Shown here piece after piece: positions 9,215 to 16,861 of a stretch of 64,000 nt of DNA (position 1 is its first letter; each line of letters opens with the position of its first letter). Below the pieces are notes generated by a model. The model searched no databases, was not told the origin of the DNA, and saw only the letters and a list, made by a program, of their open reading frames with translations. The DNA comes from Cognatiyoonia sp965661665 (GTDB taxonomy: Bacteria; Pseudomonadota; Alphaproteobacteria; Rhodobacterales; Rhodobacteraceae): positions 124,001 to 188,000 of the forward strand of contig NZ_CBFIEO010000002.1 of assembly GCF_965661665.1 (NCBI RefSeq). Direction: 5' to 3'. Position numbers and translations under genes: made by a program.

Positions 9215-10090
9215 ATGCCAACATTTACAGCACTGACAACACTGACTGGTCGTGAGAAGGCTCATGCCTTGGGCGACGCTTTGGAGGCATTGCAGCCTGA
9301 ACCAACGGGTGTGGGCGTGTTCGAGGTGGAGGATGGGTCCGGCGTTTGGGAAGTGGGTGCTTATTTTACCGAAACACCGGATCAAGCAGGGCTCGCCATT
9401 CTGGCGACGATGCATGACGCGAAGCCCTTCGCCGTTTCAGAACTGCCGGAGCAAGACTGGGTCGCAAAGGTGCGCCGCGAGTTGGCACCGGTCGAGGCTG
9501 GCCGTTTCTTCGTCTATGGCAGTCATGACACTGATAAGTTGCCCGGAGACCGAATCCCGCTGCTGATTGAGGCGGCGATGGCCTTTGGCACGGGGCATCA
9601 CGGGACGACATTAGGGTGCCTGCGCGCGTTTGATGCGTTGTTGGAAACAGGATTTGTGCCCCAGAACGCCATTGATGTTGGATGCGGTACGGCCGTGCTG
9701 GCAATGGCCGCAGCGCATGTGTCACCCAATGTGGTGCTGGCCAGCGACATCGATCCTGTGGCCGTTGACGTAGCGTCAGCAAATGTGGCGGCAAACGGGC
9801 TGACGGGCCGTGTGATAAGTTTGGTGGCGATGGGCATGGATGATGCTGCAATCCAATCTGCCGCGCCGTTCGACCTCATCTTCGCCAATATATTAAAGGG
9901 TCCACTGATCGCGCTCGCCCCAGATTTGGCGAAGGCGACAGAGGACGGAGGCTTCGTGATTCTATCGGGGATTTTGAACGAGCAAGCCGACGAAGTGATC
10001 GACGTTTATACCCGGAATGGGTTCAATCTTATCGAGCGCCAGATGATTGTTGACTGGACCACGCTGTGCATGCGCAGGAATGGTGCGTAA
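9215..10090 (+). CDS. prmA: Ribosomal protein L11 methyltransferase
   Basis: SAM-dependent enzyme that trimethylates ribosomal protein L11, 291 residues. The N-terminal substrate-recognition domain (VGVFEVEDGSGVWEVGAYF) is followed by the diagnostic AMAFGTGHHGTT at about 121-132, SAM motif I AIDVGCGTAVLAMA at about 152-165, the acidic ribose-binding SDIDPVAVDVA, and FDLIFANILKGPL, the NPPY-like catalytic loop of the PrmA family. The ATG at 9215 is preferred to the upstream TTG at 9200 because relatives begin MPTFTAL. Constitutive housekeeping context. Confidence 0.95.
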   Translation: MPTFTALTTLTGREKAHALGDALEALQPEPTGVGVFEVEDGSGVWEVGAYFTETPDQAGLAILATMHDAKPFAVSELPEQDWVAKVRRELAPVEAGRFFVYGSHDTDKLPGDRIPLLIEAAMAFGTGHHGTTLGCLRAFDALLETGFVPQNAIDVGCGTAVLAMAAAHVSPNVVLASDIDPVAVDVASANVAANGLTGRVISLVAMGMDDAAIQSAAPFDLIFANILKGPLIALAPDLAKATEDGGFVILSGILNEQADEVIDVYTRNGFNLIERQMIVDWTTLCMRRNGA

Positions 10091-10117
10091 TCGTCCAATT
10101 TGAACAGTGTTTTCAGC

Positions 10118-10139
10118 ATTTGTCCAAATGTTGACAAAT
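10118..10139. promoter_or_regulatory. Inverted repeat, candidate operator
   Basis: ATTTGTC at 10118-10124 and GACAAAT at 10133-10139 are perfect inverted copies separated by 8 bases. The right arm overlaps a TTGACA hexamer (10131-10136) that could be a -35 element, but no good -10 lies at 17 bases. It sits 50-70 bases before the small membrane-protein gene. FNR-like, LexA-like or other binding is possible; nothing distinguishes them. Confidence 0.3.
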
Positions 10140-10188
10140 TCTTTAGGGCATACTGTCCAGCACATGTGGCAATGTGGGAGCAAAAGTA

Positions 10189-10525
10189 ATGTCGGTCGTT
10201 CAAACACCTTTTAACAAACGCTTGCGCAAGATTTTTCGTGATTACCAGCGCATGAGCCAAGGCGCCACACATGTGATGCGCGCGGATGGTTTGGTCGTTG
10301 CGCAACCACGACTTTACAACCTACGTTTCCCACTGCGCGGTATTCTCTTGATTGTTGGCGCAGCGAACTTCTTCAAAGCTTTCATCCTCGCCACATTGGG
10401 CAACTTTGTCTACAGTGAGAAGATTGCAACCTTTGCTGAAGGGTCTGCGGTTGAGCGTTTGGGTGATGCAGCCAGATTTTATTACTGTTGAAACGGCGCA
10501 GTTTATGAACGGGATCGGCCTTTAA
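10189..10525 (+). pseudogene. Small conserved membrane protein, probably frameshifted near its C-terminus
   Basis: Reading from the ATG at 10189 gives a basic N-terminus (FNKRLRKIFRDYQRMSQGA), the segment HVMRADGLVVAQPRLYNLRFPLRG and one hydrophobic helix (GILLIVGAANFFKAFILATLG). The frame stops at 10491 with a tail LGDAARFYYC that looks out of phase. From about 10460 the +1 frame reads WVMQPDFITVETAQFMNGIGL and stops at 10525, which looks like the natural, more hydrophobic end of this family of Rhodobacterales proteins. I infer a small indel near 10455-10462. The function is unknown, and a truncated but expressed protein remains possible. A strong terminator follows at once. Confidence 0.5.
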
Positions 10526-10551
10526 ATCCATCAGACCCCACCACGATGAAA

Positions 10552-10577
10552 CGCCCTGTCGGACAGGGCGTTTTTTT
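10552..10577 (+). terminator. Rho-independent terminator
   Basis: Perfect 8-bp stem CGCCCTGT/ACAGGGCG (10552-10559 and 10563-10570) with loop CGG, followed by seven T (10571-10577). It ends transcription of the small membrane-protein gene and separates it from the convergent DUF1127 gene. Confidence 0.9.
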
Positions 10578-10638
10578 GAGAAAAGGTCGCCCTGCAAAGG
10601 TGCATCGCGGCCTTTTGGTTTGGGGTCGAAGGGCTGTC

Positions 10639-10839
10639 TTAGACTTTTGTGATGTCTTTGATGTCGCCGTAACACAGGCCGATGTCTTCCAACTCACGGA
10701 CTGTGAGTTTGTAGAGCGCTTTGCGTGTTGCGCGCGCGTCTTTCAGCGCAATCAGATATGCGAAAGCGTCTGAAAATAGGCGTGTGACACGACCAGTAGA
10801 CGAAAAGGTGACAGAACGGTTGGTATCAAAAGCGGCCAT
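10639..10839 (-). CDS. DUF1127 small protein
   Basis: 66 residues from the ATG at 10839, which has GGAG 7 bases upstream. A longer in-frame start at 10893 lacks such a site. The C-terminal block RKALYKLTVRELEDIGLCYGDIKDI is the arginine/leucine-rich DUF1127 motif (R.L..L.d..L.DIG...di). Members of this family are abundant, small alphaproteobacterial proteins. Some have been linked to phosphate, C1 and RNA metabolism and to stress regulation, but no biochemical role is settled. Monocistronic and convergent with the upstream gene. Confidence 0.85.
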   Translation of the reverse strand: MAAFDTNRSVTFSSTGRVTRLFSDAFAYLIALKDARATRKALYKLTVRELEDIGLCYGDIKDITKV

Positions 10840-11123
10840 TGCCTCACTCCTATATTTGTGGTGCGACGCTTGTGGCCGCGGTTTCTTTTTCAAGGGGCGA
10901 CCTATGCCACTGACCGGGGTTTCACCATTGCTATTTGGTCATGCCCAGTATGCGTCTTCAGAATGCCTAATTTTTGAGCGAGCATTGCCCCAAAGCCCTT
11001 AGATTGCTTGGCTTTTGCGATGCGGGATTTGGAAGGATTCGCGCGGGTGTGGCATTCAGCTTGGATTATGTTCGCGTTTTGTGCTAACCGTTGCGCAACA
11101 ACAAGAACGAGCAGGGGGCGCGG
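10840..11123. other. Intergenic divergent promoter region (DUF1127 / ruvC)
   Basis: 284 bases with no supported gene. It must hold the promoters of the leftward DUF1127 gene and the rightward ruvCAB operon. On the minus strand a CCCTTGAAA element (complement of 10889-10897) lies about 50 bases before the DUF1127 start and could be part of a heat-shock-type -35. I found no matching -10 that I trust. No tRNA, repeat or LexA-like site was recognised near ruvC. Confidence 0.5.
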
Positions 11124-11630
11124 ATGCGCGTTTTGGGAATTGACCCCGGATTGCGGAACATGGGCTGGGGCGTGATTGACGTCTCAGGCAGCCGGATTAC
11201 GCATGTGGCCAATGGCGTCTGTCATGGCGTGGGGGTGGAGCTTGGCGACCGCCTGTTGGCGCTGTTTGAGGCGCTGGGCGATGTGTTGCACACCTATCAG
11301 CCGGAGACGGCGGCGGTTGAACAAACCTTCGTCAACAAGGACGGGGCGGGGACGCTGAAACTGGGCCAAGCGCGCGGGATCGCGATGCTGGCACTGTCGC
11401 AGGCGGGCTTGCCGATTGGGGAGTATGCCCCGAATGCGGTGAAGAAAGCCGTCGTGGGTGTAGGCCATGCGGATAAAAACCAGATCGCCCATATGGTGAA
11501 GATGCAGTTGCCGGGGGTGAAGATCTTCGGCGCGGACGCCGCTGACGCCTTAGCGATTGCGATTTGCCATGCGCATCACGCGCAATCGGCAGGTTGTTTG
11601 GATCAAGCCTTGGCAAAGGCCAGCGCATGA
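11124..11630 (+). CDS. ruvC: Crossover junction endodeoxyribonuclease RuvC
   Basis: Holliday-junction resolvase, 168 residues, RNase H fold. The catalytic acidic residues are visible in LGIDPGL (start), AVEQTF (middle) and GADAADALAIAICHAH (end), matching Asp7, Glu66 and Asp138/141 of the E. coli enzyme. The ATG at 11124 is chosen because MRVLGIDPG is the conserved start; a longer reading frame begins at 11091. It overlaps ruvA by 4 bases (ATGA), so the two are translationally coupled. First gene of ruvCAB. Confidence 0.96.
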   Translation: MRVLGIDPGLRNMGWGVIDVSGSRITHVANGVCHGVGVELGDRLLALFEALGDVLHTYQPETAAVEQTFVNKDGAGTLKLGQARGIAMLALSQAGLPIGEYAPNAVKKAVVGVGHADKNQIAHMVKMQLPGVKIFGADAADALAIAICHAHHAQSAGCLDQALAKASA

Positions 11631-12286
11631 TCGGGAAAATCGCCGGACGGCTGGAATACCGCGCGGAAGATCACGTACTGATCGACGTGCGAGGTGTCGG
11701 CTATATCGTCTATGTCTCAAGCCGCGTGATGGCGGGGTTGCCCAGCAATGGGGAGGCCATAGTGCTTTATACCGATTTGCTGGTCCGGGAAGATAACCTT
11801 CAGATTTTCGGCTTCACGACACTGGTGGAGAAAGAGTGGCATCGGTTGCTGATGTCCGTGCAGGGCATTGGTGCGAAGGCATCCATGGCGATCTTGGGGA
11901 CATTGGGGGCCGATGGGGTCAGCCGTGCGATAGCGCTGGGCGATTGGAACGCGATTGCGAAAGCCAAAGGCGTTGGTCCAAAAACAGCGCAGCGGGTGTC
12001 GATCGAATTGAAAGACAAAGCGCCAAGCGTCATGGCGATGGGCGGCACAGTGGCCGAAGCTCTAGGCGATGATGCTGTTTTAGAACAGTTGGAGGCCGCG
12101 CGGCCCATGCCAAGCGCCCCGAAAGCCAACCCCGCGCAGGCGGAGGCTTTGTCTGCCTTGGTCAACCTTGGATACGCGCCCGGTGAGGCGGCGAGTGCTG
12201 TGGCTGAGGCAGTGGGCGCTGACCCAGACGCGGACACATCTGCCCTTATTCGCGCTGCCTTGAAGCTTTTGGCGCCGAAAGGGTAA
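11627..12286 (+). CDS. ruvA: Holliday junction branch migration protein RuvA
   Basis: 219 residues. It binds four-way junctions as a tetramer and loads RuvB. The OB-fold domain I is typical: MIGKIAGRLEYRAEDHVLIDVRGVGYIVYVS. Two helix-hairpin-helix motifs follow: LLMSVQGIGAKASMAIL and IAKAKGVGPKTAQRVSIELKDK. After a flexible Ala/Pro linker the RuvB-binding domain III ends the protein (LSALVNLGYAPGEAASAV...LIRAALKLL). The start overlaps the ruvC stop by 4 bases, and ruvB begins 3 bases after its stop. Confidence 0.97.
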   Translation: MIGKIAGRLEYRAEDHVLIDVRGVGYIVYVSSRVMAGLPSNGEAIVLYTDLLVREDNLQIFGFTTLVEKEWHRLLMSVQGIGAKASMAILGTLGADGVSRAIALGDWNAIAKAKGVGPKTAQRVSIELKDKAPSVMAMGGTVAEALGDDAVLEQLEAARPMPSAPKANPAQAEALSALVNLGYAPGEAASAVAEAVGADPDADTSALIRAALKLLAPKG

Positions 12287-12289
12287 GGG

Positions 12290-13315
12290 ATGGATATGTC
12301 CGAACCTGATCCGACCCTCCGGCCAGAGCGCCAAGCCGAAGACGCAGACCGCGCATTGCGTCCGCAGTCGCTGGATGAGTTCATCGGTCAAAAAGATGCC
12401 CGCGCCAACCTCAATGTCTTTATTGAAAGCGCCAAGCGGCGGGGGGAGGCGATGGATCACGCACTGTTCCACGGCCCGCCCGGTTTGGGTAAGACGACGC
12501 TGGCGCAAATCATGGCACGGGAGTTGGGCGTGAATTTCCGCATGACCTCTGGCCCTGTGTTGGCGAAGGCGGGTGATCTAGCGGCGATCCTGACGAACCT
12601 TGAAGCGCGCGATGTGCTCTTTATTGATGAAATCCACCGTTTGAATCCAGCGGTGGAAGAGGTGCTTTATCCCGCGCTGGAAGATTTTGAGTTGGACCTT
12701 GTGATTGGCGAAGGGCCAGCCGCACGGACCGTGCGGATTGAGTTGCAACCCTTCACCTTGGTGGGTGCGACGACGCGGCTTGGCTTGCTGACAACACCGC
12801 TGCGGGATCGGTTTGGCATCCCGACGCGGCTTGAGTTCTATGACGTTGACGAATTGCACGAAATCGTCACGCGCGGGGCGCGGTTGATGGGTGCGCCTGC
12901 CGATGACGCAGGCGCGCGGGAGATTGCAAAGCGCGCACGCGGCACGCCGCGGATTGCGGGACGATTGCTCCGCCGTGTTGTCGACTTTGCAGTGGTTGAG
13001 GGCGATGGCCGCGTGACGCAAGCGATTGCTGACCTTGCCTTGACGCGGTTGGGTGTCGATCATTTGGGTCTGGATAACGCGGACCGGAGGTATCTGCGCT
13101 TGATCGCCGAAAGCTACGTCGGCGGTCCGGTGGGGGTAGAGACGATGTCAGCCGCCCTGTCGGAAAGCCGTGACGCGCTGGAAGAGGTGATCGAGCCTTA
13201 TCTGTTGCAAAAGGGCCTGATTCAGCGCACACCCCGCGGACGGATGCTGGCCCAAGCGGCGTGGACCCATTTGGGGATTGCCCCGCCTAAAGGCCAAAGC
13301 GAACTGTTTGAATAA
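12290..13315 (+). CDS. ruvB: Holliday junction DNA helicase RuvB
   Basis: AAA+ hexameric motor that drives branch migration, 341 residues. Visible are the N-terminal RPQSLDEFIGQKDARANL box, Walker A HGPPGLGKTTLAQ (about 61-73), Walker B LFIDEIHRLNP (about 108), sensor 1 LVGATTRLGLLT and the arginine finger region LRDRFG. The C-terminal winged helix ends with LIQRTPRGRMLAQAAW. A second ATG at 12296 is an alternative start. Third gene of ruvCAB; the next gene begins 45 bases later. Confidence 0.97.
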   Translation: MDMSEPDPTLRPERQAEDADRALRPQSLDEFIGQKDARANLNVFIESAKRRGEAMDHALFHGPPGLGKTTLAQIMARELGVNFRMTSGPVLAKAGDLAAILTNLEARDVLFIDEIHRLNPAVEEVLYPALEDFELDLVIGEGPAARTVRIELQPFTLVGATTRLGLLTTPLRDRFGIPTRLEFYDVDELHEIVTRGARLMGAPADDAGAREIAKRARGTPRIAGRLLRRVVDFAVVEGDGRVTQAIADLALTRLGVDHLGLDNADRRYLRLIAESYVGGPVGVETMSAALSESRDALEEVIEPYLLQKGLIQRTPRGRMLAQAAWTHLGIAPPKGQSELFE

Positions 13316-13360
13316 GGGATCGCCGGTTTGTGGTGATCTGAACGTCGAAGGCCCTGCGCA

Positions 13361-13987
13361 ATGCTCACGGACAAAGACATCGCTGCCTATTTCACACGCA
13401 AGGATGGGACATACCTTTGCGCCCGTTGGGGGCGGCCGATTGCGCCGGTTGTTTTTGGCGTGGATGAGAAAAGCCTTGAGGTCTTTAAAGCCGCGATTGA
13501 GGCGTTAACGGTCCTTGCCAATCACAAGATGGCGGAGACGGACCCAGAGCTGGGTGCCAACCTCATGGTCTTTTTCTGCAAGGATTGGTCTGTACTGGGG
13601 GAGGTACCACACCTCGATAAGCTGGTGCCTGACCTGCAAATCCTGATCAAACGGCTGATCAAATCTGATGCCAACCAATACCGCATCTTTCGGTTTGAGG
13701 AGGATGGCGCGATCAAGGCCGCGTTCGTGTTTCTGCGGCTGGATGAGCATATGGCTAACGCCACGGCAGACACAATAGCGCTGAGCCAAGCGACACAGAC
13801 CATCCTGCTGTGGTCCGACACCGCGTTCATAGATGCCTCACCTTTGGGGATTGTTGAGAATAAAGCCGTACTGAAACCAGATATAGCGGACATCATTCGT
13901 ACGGCCTATGATCCGTCCTTGCCCGCTGTGGCCCAAGACCCCAGCCATGCGATGCGGATGGCGGCCCGATTGTTGGTGCGCCAATGA
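13361..13987 (+). CDS. Conserved hypothetical protein between ruvB and ybgC
   Basis: 208 residues, soluble, no signal peptide or membrane segment. It begins MLTDKDIAAYFTRKDGTYLCARWGRPIAPVVFGVDE. Notable regions are LVVFFCKD-like core strands (LMVFFCKDWSVLGEVPHLDKL) and an acidic/aromatic IFRFEEDGAIKAAFVFLRLDE. No catalytic motif is recognised. Its stop overlaps the ybgC start by 4 bases (ATGA at 13984), so it is cotranslated with the tol region, and its place between ruvB and ybgC is one I associate with Rhodobacterales. Function unknown. Confidence 0.8.
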   Translation: MLTDKDIAAYFTRKDGTYLCARWGRPIAPVVFGVDEKSLEVFKAAIEALTVLANHKMAETDPELGANLMVFFCKDWSVLGEVPHLDKLVPDLQILIKRLIKSDANQYRIFRFEEDGAIKAAFVFLRLDEHMANATADTIALSQATQTILLWSDTAFIDASPLGIVENKAVLKPDIADIIRTAYDPSLPAVAQDPSHAMRMAARLLVRQ

Positions 13988-14373
13988 CCCATCGATTGCC
14001 AGTGCGCGTCTATTACGAGGACACCGACATGGGTGGGATCGTCTATTACGCCAACTACCTGAAATATATTGAACGCAGCCGCTCCACCTTAGTGGGGGAG
14101 TTGGGGCTCGACCAGAAGAAGATGAAGGACGAGGACGCGATCGTCTTCGTCGTGGTGCGGGTTGAGGCGGACTATCTACGCCCTGCGCGGCTGGATGACG
14201 AGTTAGAGATTGTGACGACCCATCATGCGGCGTCCCCGATGCGCTGGGTTTTTGATCAGGACGTGATGCGTGGCGACGAACTGTTGTTCCGTGCTAAGGT
14301 CACAGCCGTGTGCATGACGACAGAGGGTAAGCCTGTGCGGCTTCCGGCGGAACTTCGCGCAAAACTGACGTAA
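13984..14373 (+). CDS. ybgC: Tol-Pal system-associated acyl-CoA thioesterase YbgC
   Basis: 129-residue hot-dog fold thioesterase. The motif VYYEDTDMGGIVYYANYLKYIERSR carries the catalytic Asp and the YxNYLKxxERxR signature of the YbgC/4-hydroxybenzoyl-CoA thioesterase group. It hydrolyses short-chain or lipid-linked acyl-CoA and is almost always placed before tolQ. Here it starts inside the previous gene's stop and is followed by a 112-base gap before tolQ, which may hold a separate tol promoter. Confidence 0.95.
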   Translation: MTHRLPVRVYYEDTDMGGIVYYANYLKYIERSRSTLVGELGLDQKKMKDEDAIVFVVVRVEADYLRPARLDDELEIVTTHHAASPMRWVFDQDVMRGDELLFRAKVTAVCMTTEGKPVRLPAELRAKLT

Positions 14374-14485
14374 GATTTCGGCCCATTTCAGCATTGTGAC
14401 CGCTTCTTTCATTCCTTTTCATCGCAGACTGGTTTAGTTTTGCCGCAACAGAGCCCTAAAATCGGGCCGTAGACAGAGCAGGCAA

Positions 14486-15160
14486 ATGGAAGCAGCAACC
14501 GACTTTACCATGTGGGCGCTATTCGCGCGCGCCACATTGACCGTGAAAATCGTGATGATCATGCTGATCTTTGCATCGTTTTGGTGCTGGGCTGTGATCA
14601 TCGACAAACTCCGCCAGTACCGCAAAGCCCGCCGCGATGCGGAGATTTTTGATATGGCGTTTTGGTCGGGGGAGCCTCTGGACGGGCTTTACGACCAGAT
14701 CGGGGCCAACCCGCGCGGTGCGTCAGAAACGATCTTTGCCGCAGGTATGATGGAATGGCGGCGTAGTCACCGACAGGATGGGGAGCTGATTGCCGGTGCC
14801 CATGCGCGGATCGACAGGTCGATGGATTTGGCGATTGCCAAAGAAGCGGGGCTTTTGCAAAAAGGTTTGCCTGTGTTGGCGACCGTTGGATCAACCGCGC
14901 CTTTTGTTGGTCTATTCGGGACGGTCTGGGGCATCATGAACGCTTTTATCGAGATTGCGGAGCAGCAGAACACCAACCTTGCCGTCGTCGCCCCCGGTAT
15001 TGCAGAGGCGTTGTTAGCCACCGGTCTTGGTCTTTTGGCCGCGATCCCGGCGGTTGTGTTCTACAACAAACTCTCTGCTGACAGTGACAGCGTGATTGCG
15101 GGCTATGAGGCTTTCGCCGACGAATTCTCCACCATCCTCAGCCGCCAGTTGGACAGCTAG
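14486..15160 (+). CDS. tolQ: Tol-Pal system inner-membrane protein TolQ
   Basis: 224 residues, MotA/TolQ/ExbB proton-channel family. The first membrane helix lies at about 15-40 (TLTVKIVMIMLIFASFWCWAVIID). After a cytoplasmic loop come the two channel helices LPVLATVGSTAPFVGLFGTVWGIMNAF and VVAPGIAEALLATGLGLLAAIPAVVFYNK, with the conserved GLFGTVWGIM and the AEAL(L)AT signatures. With TolR it converts proton motive force into TolA movement that supports outer-membrane constriction in division. TolR begins 2 bases after the stop. Confidence 0.97.
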   Translation: MEAATDFTMWALFARATLTVKIVMIMLIFASFWCWAVIIDKLRQYRKARRDAEIFDMAFWSGEPLDGLYDQIGANPRGASETIFAAGMMEWRRSHRQDGELIAGAHARIDRSMDLAIAKEAGLLQKGLPVLATVGSTAPFVGLFGTVWGIMNAFIEIAEQQNTNLAVVAPGIAEALLATGLGLLAAIPAVVFYNKLSADSDSVIAGYEAFADEFSTILSRQLDS

Positions 15161-15162
15161 GG

Positions 15163-15642
15163 ATGGGAGCCGGTATCATGAAATCATCTGGCGGCGGGGG
15201 CGGCAGACGGCGCCGCCGCAGTGCCACGCGCACCCCCCCGATGTCGGAGATCAACGTCACGCCGTTCGTCGATGTGATGCTCGTGCTGCTCATCATCTTT
15301 ATGGTGGCCGCACCCTTGCTGACGGTCGGGGTGCCCGTGCAAATGCCGGAGACGGCGGCGAACGCGCTACCGACCGATCAGGAAGAACCGTTGACTGTGA
15401 GCATTCAGGCTGATGGCAGTCTGGCCATACAGAACACGGAGATTTCCGAAGGTGAGTTGATCACACATCTTCGCGCAATTGCAGCGGAGCGGGACAGTGA
15501 CCGGATATTTCTGCGTGCAGATGGGGCCAACGATTGGACTCGTGTGGCTCAGGTCATGGGTGCGCTGGATGCGGCTGGCTTTTCCAACATCGGGCTTGTG
15601 ACCGACATTGGCGGGCCGACCTTCACCGGGTCTGACGGGTAA
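15163..15642 (+). CDS. tolR: Tol-Pal system protein TolR
   Basis: 159 residues, ExbD/TolR family. A glycine/arginine-rich cytoplasmic tail (SSGGGGGRRRRRSATRTPP) precedes the single membrane helix MSEINVTPFVDVMLVLLIIFMVA, whose Asp in FVDVMLVLL is the proton-carrying residue. A periplasmic domain with NIGLVTD near the C-terminus follows. Another in-frame ATG lies at 15178; 15163 is taken because it is just downstream of the tolQ stop. The periplasmic part is of normal size. Confidence 0.96.
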   Translation: MGAGIMKSSGGGGGRRRRRSATRTPPMSEINVTPFVDVMLVLLIIFMVAAPLLTVGVPVQMPETAANALPTDQEEPLTVSIQADGSLAIQNTEISEGELITHLRAIAAERDSDRIFLRADGANDWTRVAQVMGALDAAGFSNIGLVTDIGGPTFTGSDG

Positions 15643-15645
15643 GGC

Positions 15646-16752
15646 ATGCGCTCTCTCGGGGCTTACATTTCGGGCATCGGACACACCGGCCTTGTGCTTT
15701 GGCTGATCTTGGGCTGGGGGCTTGAGGCCGACCCGCTTCCGGTTGAAGTGTCAGATGTCAGCGTAATTTCAGGCGAAGACTACGCCGCTTTGGTGCGGGC
15801 AACTTCTCCCAATCCTGGGGTGGAGGAGCCCGACAGCCTGACCCAGCCCGTGATTGATGAGCCTCCTATAGCGCCGGAGCCCGAAGTGGAGCTAGAGCCG
15901 TTGCCCGTGCCGGACATAGTCGAGCCGCCAGTGGAAGAAACACCGCCTCCAGACGCGCCCGAACCGCCTGCGCCTGTCGCAGATGTGACCAATGAGGTAC
16001 CGGAATTGCCGTCGCCTGATGTGGAAGAGCAGCTGGAGATTTCCGAAGAGATCGTGACGGACACGCCCAACGCGGCGCCCGCGCAGGTGATTGCACCCAG
16101 TCAGGTGCCGCAGCCAGAAAGAGATGCGCCTGTGTCAGTGGACACGACGCCTGCCGTGCGGCCAGAGGAGCCGGTGGATGAGGTGCCGGTAGAGGAGCCG
16201 GAGCAGACGACGTCGGCGGAAGACACAGCGCAGACCACATCGGTTGAGAATGTCGAGGTGTCGGGCGCAGTGGAGAAATCCGTGCGGCCTGCCGCCCGCC
16301 CCAGCCGCCCGACGCTGGAGCCAGATCCCGAACCGGTTGAAGCCGCAACGCCGACCGAAGCGCCTGACAGCACAGATGCCATCAATGACCTCATCGCGGG
16401 TGTCGTGGGTGACGATGCAGCGGTGGACGAAGGGCCGCCAATGACGGGATCGGAGCGGGATGCGTTCCGCTTGGCCGTGAACCGCTGTTGGGTTGTCGAT
16501 ACAGGCGCCGCGTCCGCCAATGTGACCGTCGAAGTGGGCTTTTCCCTGTCGCGCAACGGCAAAGTTGAGAGTGGTCTGACCCTGATTTCCGCGACCGGTG
16601 GCGATAGTGCTGCGCAACGGGCCGCGTTTGAGGCGGCGCGGCGGGCGATCTTGAGATGTCAGAGCGGGGGGTACGATCTGCCCGCCGACAAATACGGACA
16701 ATGGAAAGACGTGGTGATCACCTTTGACCCGACAGGGATGCGTCTGAGGTGA
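15646..16752 (+). CDS. tolA: TolA-like energy-transducing protein
   Basis: 368 residues. One membrane anchor near the N-terminus (ISGIGHTGLVLWLILGWGL) is followed by about 200 residues rich in Pro, Glu and Val (EPEVELEPLPVPDIVEPPVEE and similar), expected to form an extended periplasm-spanning stalk rather than the Ala/Lys helix of E. coli TolA. The C-terminal domain (about 265-368) is TolA III-like: RLAVNRCWVVD, VTVEVGFSLSRNGKVES, AARRAILRC. Placement between tolR and tolB makes the assignment firm despite low conservation. 3-base gap after tolR. Confidence 0.9.
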   Translation: MRSLGAYISGIGHTGLVLWLILGWGLEADPLPVEVSDVSVISGEDYAALVRATSPNPGVEEPDSLTQPVIDEPPIAPEPEVELEPLPVPDIVEPPVEETPPPDAPEPPAPVADVTNEVPELPSPDVEEQLEISEEIVTDTPNAAPAQVIAPSQVPQPERDAPVSVDTTPAVRPEEPVDEVPVEEPEQTTSAEDTAQTTSVENVEVSGAVEKSVRPAARPSRPTLEPDPEPVEAATPTEAPDSTDAINDLIAGVVGDDAAVDEGPPMTGSERDAFRLAVNRCWVVDTGAASANVTVEVGFSLSRNGKVESGLTLISATGGDSAAQRAAFEAARRAILRCQSGGYDLPADKYGQWKDVVITFDPTGMRLR

Positions 16753-16861
16753 TAGAAGTCGCAATAAGATGCGCAAGTTTTAGCTTTCCCTTCTGGGAGT
16801 TTGGCTTTTTTGCGTAAGGATGAAACCACCGGGTAAAAATCCGGGCAGAAAGGACAAGACT

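Noticed and set aside
10985..11035. Stretch near ruvC resembling part of a tRNA arm
   Set aside because: No cloverleaf, no TTCGA or CCA end; only a chance run of pyrimidines and TTTGCGATGCGG.
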